A program made the translations under genes and the position numbers. Under the pieces are notes generated by a model. That model saw nothing but the letters and a program-made list of their open reading frames with translations. It was not told the origin of the DNA and ran no database searches. Positions 26,494 through 33,996 of a DNA stretch of 64,000 nt are shown here, piece by piece. The stretch is from Streptomyces gobiensis (GTDB taxonomy: Bacteria; Actinomycetota; Actinomycetes; Streptomycetales; Streptomycetaceae). Location of the stretch: assembly GCF_021216675.1 (NCBI RefSeq), contig NZ_CP086120.1, positions 5,520,001 through 5,584,000 of the forward strand, read 5' to 3'. The stretch's first letter is position 1. The number at the start of each line of letters is the position of its first letter.

Positions 26494-27312
26494 ATGCTCC
26501 CCGAAGTCATCGCCACCCGCTATGTCACCCCACTGCGGGAGGGTGGCTCGCTCCCGGGCATCGTCGAGGCCGACGATCTCGGTACATACGTCATGAAGTT
26601 CACCGGAGCCGGGCAGGGTCGCAAACCCCTCGTCGCGGAGGTCATCTGCGGGCAGCTCGCCCGCCGCCTCGGGCTGCGGGTGCCCTCGCTGGTCCAGATC
26701 CAGCTCGATCCGGTGATCGGTCTGGGGGAGCCGGACCAGGAGGTGCAGGAGCTGCTGAAGGCCAGCGGTGGCCTCAACCTCGGAATGGACTTCCTGCCCG
26801 GGTCGATCGGCTTTGAACCTCTCGCTTATCAGGTGAGCGCGGCCGAGGCGGGCCGGGTGGTGTGGTTCGACGCGCTCATCAACAACGTCGACCGCTCCTG
26901 GCGGAACCCCAATCTGCTCGTCTGGCACGGCGAGCTGTGGCTCATCGACCACGGCGCCACCATGATCTGGCACCACAACTGGCCCACGGCGCCCACCGCG
27001 TCCGCCAAGTCATACGACGCCTCCGACCATGTACCGGCGTCCTTCGGTCCGGATATCGCCGCGGCCGCGGCGGAACTGGCGCCGCGCGTGACCGAGGAAC
27101 TGCTCGCCGAGTGCGCGGCCGATGTGCCCGACGAGTGGCTGGTCGATGAACCCGGCTTCGGCTCCCCGCGTGAACTGCGCCGCGCCTATACCGAGGTGCT
27201 GGCCGCCCGCGCCCGGACCGTTCATGAGCGCATCGCCATCGGTGCGCCCAGCATGGACAGGCCCTCCCAGGCGCCGGGCTGGCTGACCGGCTGGACGGAG
27301 GACGGCCAGTGA
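26494..27312 (+). CDS. HipA-like protein kinase
   Basis: 272 residues resembling the HipA-like kinase family without the N-terminal HipA extension. Seen are a lysine in TYVMKF (K35) suitable for ATP binding, the catalytic-loop-like NNVDRSWRNPNLL (D133, N140) and the metal-binding LIDHGATM (D152). HipA kinases phosphorylate translation-related proteins; the substrate of this clade is unknown. TAACCT at 26480-26485, 8 nt before the ATG, and no SD suggest a leaderless message. The stop overlaps the start of the DUF3037 gene (GTGA), so they are translated together. Confidence 0.82.
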   Translation: MLPEVIATRYVTPLREGGSLPGIVEADDLGTYVMKFTGAGQGRKPLVAEVICGQLARRLGLRVPSLVQIQLDPVIGLGEPDQEVQELLKASGGLNLGMDFLPGSIGFEPLAYQVSAAEAGRVVWFDALINNVDRSWRNPNLLVWHGELWLIDHGATMIWHHNWPTAPTASAKSYDASDHVPASFGPDIAAAAAELAPRVTEELLAECAADVPDEWLVDEPGFGSPRELRRAYTEVLAARARTVHERIAIGAPSMDRPSQAPGWLTGWTEDGQ

Positions 27313-27716
27313 GCGGGCACGGTCTCCCTGAGCGCGGTGCTCTTGATGTGTTCGAGTACGCGGTGCTGCGGGTCGTGCCCAGAGTCGAGCGCGGCGAGCA
27401 GATCAACGCCGGAGTGATCCTCTACTGCCGGGCCCGTTCCTTTGTCGCCGCGCGGGTCCACCTGGACGTGGGCCGGCTGCGGGCGCTCGACCCGGACGCG
27501 GACGTCGTCGGAGTACGGGCCGCGCTGCGCGCCATCGAGGGCGTATGCCGTGGCGGCGCGGACGCCGGCCAGGCGGCCGGGGACGATGCCGGGCGGCGCT
27601 TTCGCTGGCTGATCGCCCCGCGCAGCACCGTCGTTCAGCCGGGCCCGGTGCACACCGGCCTGACCACTGACCCCGAGGCGGAGACGGAACGGCTGCTCGA
27701 CCTGCTGGTGCGTTGA
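27309..27716 (+). CDS. DUF3037 protein, partner of the HipA-like kinase
   Basis: 135 residues with DUF3037 features: FEYAVLRVVPRVERGEQINAGVILYCRAR at the N-terminus and RFRWLIAPRSTVVQPGPVHTGLT near the C-terminus. Its function is unknown. GTG 27309 overlaps the kinase stop codon by 4 nt. DUF3037 genes adjoin HipA-like genes in other bacteria, so a functional pair (regulator, substrate or antitoxin) is a reasonable inference. The conserved charged surface could be a kinase partner site. Confidence 0.82.
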   Translation: MSGHGLPERGALDVFEYAVLRVVPRVERGEQINAGVILYCRARSFVAARVHLDVGRLRALDPDADVVGVRAALRAIEGVCRGGADAGQAAGDDAGRRFRWLIAPRSTVVQPGPVHTGLTTDPEAETERLLDLLVR

Positions 27717-27824
27717 ACCTCACCCCTGCCGGAAGAGCGTTGACAGTGCGTTGCCGGGCTTCTAGCGTCACCTCTGCCGTAGGTACTAAGCGGTTGCTCA
27801 TCACTCAAGGCGAGGAGAACCAGC

Positions 27825-28586
27825 ATGTCCACCACCGAGCAGCGCGTCGCGATCGTGACGGGCGGAGCCCGAGGCATCGGAGCGGCCACTGCCGTCCGGC
27901 TGGCCGAGGAAGGTCGAGCGGTCGCCGTGCTCGACCTGGACGAGACGGCGTGCAAGGACACCGTCGAGAAGATCACGGCAGCGGGCGGCACCGCGCTGGC
28001 CGTCGGCTGTGATGTGTCCGACGCGGAGCAGGTGGAGGCCGCCGTCACGCGGGTCGCCGACGAGCTCGGCGCGCCGACGGTCCTGGTCAACAATGCCGGG
28101 GTGCTCCGCGACAATCTGCTGTTCAAGATGAGCGAGTCCGACTGGGACACCGTCATGAACGTCCACTTGCGCGGTGCGTTCCTGATGTCGCGCGCCTGCC
28201 AGAAGCATATGGTTGACGCTGGTTTCGGCAGGATTGTCAACCTTTCCTCCAGCTCGGCGCTGGGCAACCGCGGTCAGATCAACTACTCCGCGGCCAAGGC
28301 CGGGCTGCAGGGATTCACCAAGACCCTCGCCAAGGAGCTGGGCAAGTTCGGCATCACCGCCAACGCGGTAGCCCCGGGCTTTATCGCCACCGATATGACC
28401 GCCGAGACCGCTGCCCGTGTCGGCATGGGGTTCGAGGACCTCCAGGCGGCAGCGGCCAGCCAGATCCCCGTACAGCGCGTCGGAAAGCCCGAGGATGTCG
28501 CGGGCGCCATCGCCTTCTTCGCCGGTGAGCAGGCGGGCTTCGTCTCCGGCCAGGTCCTGTACGTGGCCGGCGGACCGCTCGACTGA
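27825..28586 (+). CDS. fabG: SDR-family 3-oxoacyl-ACP reductase (FabG-like)
   Basis: 253 residues of classical short-chain dehydrogenase. NAD(P) motif TGGARGIG is at about 11-18, NNAG near 89, catalytic S-Y-K with YSAAK, and the C-terminal AGQVLYVAGGPLD. The wording of the substrate loop matches FabG-like reductases that act on 3-oxoacyl thioesters. ATG 27825 is preceded by GGCGAGGAG. A second SDR gene follows after 15 nt, so the two make a short operon. It is probably an accessory FabG rather than the housekeeping one, since no acyl-carrier or synthase genes adjoin. Confidence 0.85.
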   Translation: MSTTEQRVAIVTGGARGIGAATAVRLAEEGRAVAVLDLDETACKDTVEKITAAGGTALAVGCDVSDAEQVEAAVTRVADELGAPTVLVNNAGVLRDNLLFKMSESDWDTVMNVHLRGAFLMSRACQKHMVDAGFGRIVNLSSSSALGNRGQINYSAAKAGLQGFTKTLAKELGKFGITANAVAPGFIATDMTAETAARVGMGFEDLQAAAASQIPVQRVGKPEDVAGAIAFFAGEQAGFVSGQVLYVAGGPLD

Positions 28587-28601
28587 CCCGGAGGAAACGC
28601 A

Positions 28602-29357
28602 ATGACAGTGCAGGACAGCGGCCGTGTCGCGCTGATCACCGGCGGCAGCCGGGGCATCGGATACGGCATCGCCGAGACGCTGATCGCCCGAGGCGACCGG
28701 GTATGCATCACCGGGCGCAATGAGGATTCGCTCAAGGAGGCCGTCGACAAGCTCGGCGCGGACCGGGCCATGGGCGTCGCGGGCAAGGCCCACGACGAGG
28801 CGCACCAGGCCACGGCGGTGGAAGGGACCATGGAGGCGTACGGGCGGGTCGACTACCTCATCAACAATGCCGGGACGAACCCCGTCTTCGGCCCGATCGC
28901 CGAGCTTGACCTGGCCGTCGCCCGCAAGGTCTTCGACACCAACGTCATCTCGGCCCTCGGCTTCGCCCAGCGCACCTGGGCCGCCTGGCAGAAGGAGCAC
29001 GGCGGCGCGATCGTGAACATCGCCTCGGTCGCCGGGCTGTCCGCCTCGCCCTTTGTGGGCGCCTATGGCATCAGCAAGGCCGCGATGGTCAACCTCACCC
29101 AGCAGCTGGCGCACGAGATGTCGCCGGGTGTGCGGGTCAACGCCATCGCACCGGCCGTGGTGAAGACGAAGTTCGCCGTCGCGCTCTACGAGGGACGCGA
29201 GGAGGAGGTCGTCCGGAGCTATCCGATGGGGCGGCTCGGCACACCGGAGGACATCGGGGGAGCGGCGGCCTTCCTCACCTCCGACCAGTCGGGGTGGATC
29301 ACCGGCCAGACGCTCGTCGTTGACGGCGGTCTTTTCCTCAACGCGGGCGTGGGATGA
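28602..29357 (+). CDS. SDR-family oxidoreductase
   Basis: 251 residues, classical SDR: TGGSRGIGYG cofactor loop (about 13-22), NNAG, catalytic YGISK, and the closing GQTLVVDGGLF. Substrate unknown. ATG 28602 has GGAGGAAA upstream, 15 nt after the FabG-like stop, hence co-transcription. A MITE-like element lies immediately beyond the stop codon, between the gene and its likely terminator. Confidence 0.87.
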   Translation: MTVQDSGRVALITGGSRGIGYGIAETLIARGDRVCITGRNEDSLKEAVDKLGADRAMGVAGKAHDEAHQATAVEGTMEAYGRVDYLINNAGTNPVFGPIAELDLAVARKVFDTNVISALGFAQRTWAAWQKEHGGAIVNIASVAGLSASPFVGAYGISKAAMVNLTQQLAHEMSPGVRVNAIAPAVVKTKFAVALYEGREEEVVRSYPMGRLGTPEDIGGAAAFLTSDQSGWITGQTLVVDGGLFLNAGVG

Positions 29358-29370
29358 ACCCCGCGTGCTA

Positions 29371-29585
29371 GGGGGGTGTCCGGTGGATCTCCGCGGCGTC
29401 GCGACTCCCCCAGACTCCGTCTGGGAGGTGCCCCCAGGCACGCACGCTCGCTGCGTTGTCGTCGGTCGCCAACCAACCAGGTTGGCTTCCTCCTCCGCCT
29501 TGCGATCGCACGCACCAGACTCCCCCAGCTGCCGCTGGGAGGTGCCCCCAGCTCCTTCCTCCACGGAGATCCACCGGACACCCCC
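29371..29585. mobile_element. MITE-like element with terminal inverted repeats and TA ends
   Basis: About 215 bp bounded by GGGGTGTCCGGTGGATCT (left, from 29371) and its inverted copy ending at 29585. The inverted repeats run ~21-24 bp, perfect apart from one extra G in the left G run. TA lies immediately outside each end (29369-29370 and 29586-29587), as in target-site duplications of IS630/Tc1-type elements. It encodes no transposase. Inside are two copies of a CTCCCCCAG...CTGGGAGGTGCCCCCAG hairpin unit (29404-29436 and 29519-29551) and a 7-bp hairpin GCCAACC/GGTTGGC (29468-29486). Confidence 0.75.
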
Positions 29586-29590
29586 TAACA

Positions 29591-29622
29591 GGCCGGGCAG
29601 CCCGTCATGGTGCTGCCCGGCC
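29591..29622 (+). terminator. Terminator downstream of the SDR operon
   Basis: Perfect 11-bp stem GGCCGGGCAGC / GCTGCCCGGCC with a 10-nt loop. It lies just past the MITE-like element and ~230 nt from the SDR stop codon, as if the element had inserted between gene and terminator. Confidence 0.75.
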
Positions 29623-29846
29623 CTGCGGGCGGACGGGCGTTTCCTGTGAGACTGAGCAGGTAATTGAGCTGTCCATGCAGTTCGGGCGGGGGCTGCGGTA
29701 GGGTCTGCCTCGTCATAGGCCTGTGGGGTCCACTCGTGGCACCGGTGCGCTCTGCGTGGGGCCGAGGGCTGGACCGTAGCCCCGCGTCTATGGACGACCT
29801 CCCCCGTACCGCATCAGCTTGGCCCCGCCGATCGAGGAGCGTGCAC
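29623..29846 (+). other. Intergenic region upstream of the solute-binding lipoprotein
   Basis: 224 nt without a supported gene. Frames continuous with the downstream CDS extend to 29664 but encode an unlikely Arg/Pro-rich N-terminus ahead of the signal peptide. Promoter not identified with confidence. Confidence 0.3.
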
Positions 29847-31430
29847 GTGTTCAGCCGGAAGAGGCTTCTGAGAGGCATGGCGATGTTGTCAACGACGGCC
29901 GTGCTCGCCGGATGCGGTTCGCTGTCCGGGGGAGGCCGCGGTGAGGACGAGCCCATCGTGGTGGGGACCACCAGCGCGCCCAGCGCGCTCGACCCGGCCG
30001 GTGCCTGGGACGGCTCCTGGGAGCTGTACCGGAATATCTACCAGTCGTTGCTGCACTTCCCGAACTCCAGCGGTACGCCGGAGCCCGACGCGGCGAAGAG
30101 CTGCGGCTTCACCGACAACGCCAGTCAGGTGTACCGCTGCACGCTCAAGGAGGGCCTGAAGTTTTCCAACGGGCACCCGCTGGACGCCAAGGCGGTCAAG
30201 CACTCCATCGAGCGCACCCTGAAGATCAATGCGGCTACTGGCCCCGCTCAGCTGCTGGAGAGCCTGGACCGAATAGAGACGAGCGGCGATGGAACCGTCA
30301 TTTTCCATCTCAAGGAGCCCAACGCGACCTTCCCGCTGATTCTCGCCACCCCTGCCGCCGCTCTGGTCGACCCAGAGGTCTATCCGGCCGACAAGCTTCT
30401 GAAATCGGATGACATCGCCGGTTCCGGTCCGTACAAGCTGGAGTCGTACGAAGCGGGTGAGAAGTCCGAGCTGGTCAAGAACGACCACTACCAGGGCGCA
30501 GCCAAACTCAAGAACGACGCCGTGACCATCGAGTACTTCAAAGAGTCCGGGCGCATGGTCAAGGCGCTTGAGGGGGAGGATATCGATCTCGCCTTCCGCG
30601 GACTGACCCCGGAGCAGATCATCAGCTTTGAGGACGCGCAGTCGAAGGACTCCAGCATCAAGCTCAGCGAGGCCACCGGCACCGAGATCCGCTATCTGGT
30701 GTTCAACCCGAAAGACCCGTCGGTCAAGAATCCGGCCGTCCGGGAGGCCATCGCCCAGCTGATCGACCGCAAGGCGCTGGTGCGCGAGGTCTACAAGCGG
30801 ACGGCCGAGCCGCTGTACTCCATGGTCCCCGGCGGCATCACCGGACACACCAGTGCGTTCTACGACAAGTACGGCGAGCCCAGCCACCGTAAGGCCAAAG
30901 AGCTCCTCACCACGGCCGGGATCAACGAGCCGGTCAAGCTCACGCTCTGGTACACCACCGACCGCTATGGCGCCACCACCCAGGCGGAGTTCGAGGAGAT
31001 CAAGCGGCAGCTCAATGGCTCCGGGCTGTTCGACGTCACCATTGAGGGCCGGGAGTGGAATGAGTTCCAGAAGGCGTACCAGAAGGGGAAGTACCCCGTG
31101 TTCGGGCGCGGCTGGTTCCCCGACTTCCCGGACGCGGACAACTACATCGGTCCGTTCGTCGGCAAGCAGAACGCTTTGGGCATTCCCTACGAGGACGCCA
31201 AGCTGACGGGCACCCTGCTGCCCAAGTCGCGTCAGCAGAGCGACCGTGGGGCGGCCGGTGCCTCGCTCAAGGAGGCACAGCGCATCCTCGCCGAGGACGC
31301 CCGTCTGCTGCCGCTGTGGCAGGGCCGGGTGTATATCGCGGCGCACGAGGAGATCGCCGGGGTCGAGTGGGCCATCGACGCCTCGACCATCATGCGGATG
31401 TGGGAGCTGCACCGTAAGTCAAGCTGGTAG
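29847..31430 (+). CDS. ABC transporter substrate-binding lipoprotein (family 5, peptide/opine type)
   Basis: 527 residues. Lipoprotein signal peptide with lipobox LAGC (C23), then a family-5 solute-binding domain: LDPAGAWDGSWELYRNIYQSL, the GLKFSNGHPLDAKAVKHSIER segment, GSGPYKL, and the late FGRGWFPDFPDADNYIGPF. These capture peptides, nickel or opine-like solutes for ABC import. GTG 29847 was chosen for GAGGAG at 29834-29839. No permease or ATPase genes adjoin, so it must share a transporter encoded elsewhere or act as a sensor. Confidence 0.92.
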   Translation: MFSRKRLLRGMAMLSTTAVLAGCGSLSGGGRGEDEPIVVGTTSAPSALDPAGAWDGSWELYRNIYQSLLHFPNSSGTPEPDAAKSCGFTDNASQVYRCTLKEGLKFSNGHPLDAKAVKHSIERTLKINAATGPAQLLESLDRIETSGDGTVIFHLKEPNATFPLILATPAAALVDPEVYPADKLLKSDDIAGSGPYKLESYEAGEKSELVKNDHYQGAAKLKNDAVTIEYFKESGRMVKALEGEDIDLAFRGLTPEQIISFEDAQSKDSSIKLSEATGTEIRYLVFNPKDPSVKNPAVREAIAQLIDRKALVREVYKRTAEPLYSMVPGGITGHTSAFYDKYGEPSHRKAKELLTTAGINEPVKLTLWYTTDRYGATTQAEFEEIKRQLNGSGLFDVTIEGREWNEFQKAYQKGKYPVFGRGWFPDFPDADNYIGPFVGKQNALGIPYEDAKLTGTLLPKSRQQSDRGAAGASLKEAQRILAEDARLLPLWQGRVYIAAHEEIAGVEWAIDASTIMRMWELHRKSSW

Positions 31431-31499
31431 TCACGTTGTCGGTGGGCACCGGTACGTTTTGGTGTGTCGTACGGAACGCACAACTCGGAGGTTGACGAC

Positions 31500-32180
31500 G
31501 TGAACGGCATGCTGCCCGGCTCCTGGCAGGGCGTCCTCGGCGAGGAGCTGGAGAAGCCCTACTTCAAGGAACTCACCGAGTTCGTCGGGGAGGAGCGGGC
31601 ACGCGGGCCGGTGTATCCGCCACGGGAGGAAGTCTTCGCCGCGCTGGACGCTACGCCGTATGAGCAGGTCAAGGTGCTGATCCTTGGCCAGGACCCCTAC
31701 CACGGCGAGGGCCAGGGACACGGGCTGTGCTTCTCGGTGCGGCCCGGGGTGAAGACACCGCCGTCCCTGCGGAACATCTACAAGGAGCTGCACGACGACC
31801 TCGGCATTCCGGTGCCGGACAACGGCTATCTGATGCCCTGGGCCAGGCAGGGCGTGCTGCTGCTCAACGCGGTGCTGACGGTGCGCGCGGGCGAGGCCAA
31901 CTCGCACAAGAACAAGGGCTGGGAGACCTTCACCGACGCGGTGATCCGCGCGGTGGCCGCCCGCCCCGACCCGGCCGTCTTTGTGCTCTGGGGCAACTAC
32001 GCCAAGAAGAAGCTGCGGCTCATCGACACCGACCGGCACGCCGTGGTGCAGGGGGCCCACCCCTCGCCGCTGTCCGCGATGAAGTTCTTCGGCTCCCGGC
32101 CCTTCACCCAGATCAACGAAGCGGTCGCGGCCCAGGGGCACACCCCGGTCGACTGGCGTATCGCGAACCTGTCGGAGTGA
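31500..32180 (+). CDS. ung: Uracil-DNA glycosylase
   Basis: 226 residues of family-1 UDG. The water-activating loop GQDPYHG, the uracil-stacking GLCFS and the DNA-minor-groove loop HPSPLSA are all present. It removes uracil from DNA to start base-excision repair. GTG 31500 is set by CGGAGG at 31486-31491; an earlier in-frame GTG at 31464 would add 12 unlikely residues. It stands alone between an ABC lipoprotein gene and a small hypothetical gene. Confidence 0.95.
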   Translation: MNGMLPGSWQGVLGEELEKPYFKELTEFVGEERARGPVYPPREEVFAALDATPYEQVKVLILGQDPYHGEGQGHGLCFSVRPGVKTPPSLRNIYKELHDDLGIPVPDNGYLMPWARQGVLLLNAVLTVRAGEANSHKNKGWETFTDAVIRAVAARPDPAVFVLWGNYAKKKLRLIDTDRHAVVQGAHPSPLSAMKFFGSRPFTQINEAVAAQGHTPVDWRIANLSE

Positions 32181-32262
32181 GTGCGCCTGAACCGGATTGT
32201 CACTGCCGGGGGCTAGCGTCAGGGGCGCACATCAGCACGGCGCACACGCAGAAGGAGCCCCG

Positions 32263-32772
32263 GTGTCCCAGCAGCAGGAGGCATCCGAGCACGCCATGAC
32301 GACCCGGATCGGCCAGGCGGTCATCCTGCACCGGGGCGGAGACCGGGAGGAAGCGCGCAACCGCTTGGCGGGGCTGTGGCAGGAGCTCGGTACGGACGGC
32401 GATCTGCTCCACCGCTGCACGGTCGCGCACTATATGGCAGACACCCAGGAAGACCCTGAGGCAGAGCTGGAGTGGGATCTGCGCGCCCTGGCCGCGGCCG
32501 ACGCACTGGCCGGGGAGCAGGCCACCGGGGAGCAGGCCACGGGGGAGGAGCAGGCGCTCGTGGTGCGCTCCTTCTACCCCTCGCTCTACCTCAGTCTCGC
32601 CGCCGATCACCTCAAGCTCCGCGACGGCGCCGCCGCCCGGCGGGAGCTGGACCGGACACGGGGAGCGCTGGGTGAGCTGGGTGAGCTGGACGACGATGAG
32701 TACGGAGCCGGGATCCAGGCTGCCATTGAGCGGCTGGAGCGACGGCTGGGTGAAGAACTCCCGCAGGAGTGA
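32263..32772 (+). CDS. Hypothetical TPR-like helical protein
   Basis: 169 residues, predicted all-helical and soluble, with the pattern of tetratricopeptide-like repeats: AVILHRGGDREEARNRLAGLWQEL near the start and PSLYLSLAADHLKLRDGAAARRELDRTRGAL later. The linker between them has a short GEQATGEQATGEEQ repeat from tandem 15-bp DNA units. GTG 32263 has AAGGAG six nt upstream; ATG 32296 is another option. Function unknown; such proteins are commonly adaptor or tetratricopeptide scaffolds. Confidence 0.75.
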   Translation: MSQQQEASEHAMTTRIGQAVILHRGGDREEARNRLAGLWQELGTDGDLLHRCTVAHYMADTQEDPEAELEWDLRALAAADALAGEQATGEQATGEEQALVVRSFYPSLYLSLAADHLKLRDGAAARRELDRTRGALGELGELDDDEYGAGIQAAIERLERRLGEELPQE

Positions 32773-32788
32773 AGCCTAGGGGCGGGGA

Positions 32789-33075
32789 GTCACGGCTGTC
32801 AGCCTCGGCCAGGGCGGCGATCAGGCCATCGAGGACGCCATCGTCCCGACCGGCTGCCAGGCACCATGGAGGTGGTACGCCGCTCGGCCAGGGCCGGCCG
32901 GATGACGACGCTGAGCAGCACGCCCGCCGTGCTCGCGCGTAACGCCCTGGTCGCCGCCGTCGGACGGTTCGGCCCCCGGCTGGTGCTGCGCGCGTTCGAC
33001 GGCATCGCCGACTGGCGCCCGCCCACTACCCCGTATGCTGCCGGGGCACCGGATCCGGAGACGGCATCGAACTGA
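32789..33075 (+). pseudogene. Remnant of a FAD-dependent (aromatic) monooxygenase
   Basis: Translation from 32789 gives VTAVSLGQGGDQAIEDAI, which matches the NLGQGG-x-QAIEDA motif of the FAD-binding-3 monooxygenases. A second frame (from about 32866, shifted +2) gives VVRRSARAGRMTTLSSTP and later FDGIADWRPP, which is how such proteins end. In intact enzymes these two parts are separated by ~60-70 residues; here only a few codons lie between, in different frames. So only the last ~80 codons survive, with an internal deletion, and the N-terminal ~300 residues are gone. Confidence 0.75.
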
Positions 33076-33090
33076 ACCGAGGAGCCCGAA

Positions 33091-33996
33091 GTGAAGGTCG
33101 GCGTGATTGGCCTGGGGGACATCGCCCAGAAGGCGTATCTGCCCGTGCTCACCGCTCTCCCCGGCGTGGAACCGCATCTGCACACCCGCACGGCCGCCAC
33201 GCTCCAGCGGGTCGGCGACATCCACCGGATCCCCGAGCAGCACCGTCACACCGACCTCGCGGCGCTGTTGGCCACCGAGCCGGACGCCGCTTTCGTCCAT
33301 GCCCCGACAGCCGTACACCCCCAGCTCGTCACCCGGCTCCTGGAGGCCGGGGTGCCGACGTACGTGGACAAGCCGCTCGCCTACGAACTCGCCGACGCCC
33401 AGCGCCTCGTCGAGCTGGCCGAGGCACGCGGCACCGGACTCGCGGTGGGCTTCAACCGCCGTTACGCGCCCAGCTACGTCCAGTGTCTGGAGCACCCGCG
33501 TGATCTGATCCTGATGCAGAAAAACCGCGTCGGACTGCCCGAGGATCCACGGCAGATGGTCTACGACGACTTCATCCATGTTGTCGATACTCTGCGCTTC
33601 CTCATCCCCGGCCCCGCCGACCGTGTTGATGTGCGGGCCCGGATCCGGGGCGGGCTCCTTCACCATGTCGTTCTGCAGCTGTCCGGCGCCGGGTTCACCG
33701 CGATCGGGATCATGAACCGGCTCTCGGGCTCGTCCGAGGAGATCCTGGAGGTCTCCGGCCAGGACTCGAAGCGGGAGATCCGCAACCTCGCCGAGATCAT
33801 TGACCACAAGGGCCAGCCCAGCGTCCGCCGCCGTGGTGACTGGGTTCCGGTGGCCCGGCAGCGCGGAACCGAGCAGGCGGTCCACACGTTTCTCGACGCC
33901 GTCCGGGTGGGCAAGCAGATCAGCGCTCAGGACGCCTTGCGCACCCATGAGCTGTGCGAGCAGATCGTCACTTCCGTGCTCGAACAAGCCGACTGA
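33091..33996 (+). CDS. Gfo/Idh/MocA-family oxidoreductase
   Basis: 301 residues. N-terminal Rossmann fold MKVGVIGLGDIAQKAYLPVL, then the family motif YVDKPLAYELADAQ (the EKP-like catalytic lysine), and a C-terminal alpha/beta substrate domain beginning near GFNRRYAP. Members oxidise or reduce sugar hydroxyls with NAD(P). Substrate unknown. GTG 33091 has GAGGAG upstream. Its last 29 nt overlap the lnt gene tail to tail. Confidence 0.85.
   Translation: MKVGVIGLGDIAQKAYLPVLTALPGVEPHLHTRTAATLQRVGDIHRIPEQHRHTDLAALLATEPDAAFVHAPTAVHPQLVTRLLEAGVPTYVDKPLAYELADAQRLVELAEARGTGLAVGFNRRYAPSYVQCLEHPRDLILMQKNRVGLPEDPRQMVYDDFIHVVDTLRFLIPGPADRVDVRARIRGGLLHHVVLQLSGAGFTAIGIMNRLSGSSEEILEVSGQDSKREIRNLAEIIDHKGQPSVRRRGDWVPVARQRGTEQAVHTFLDAVRVGKQISAQDALRTHELCEQIVTSVLEQAD

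Noticed and set aside
27801..29564. 587-codon minus-strand frame
   Set aside because: Antisense to the two SDR genes, which have intact NAD motifs; the frame even runs into the MITE-like element.
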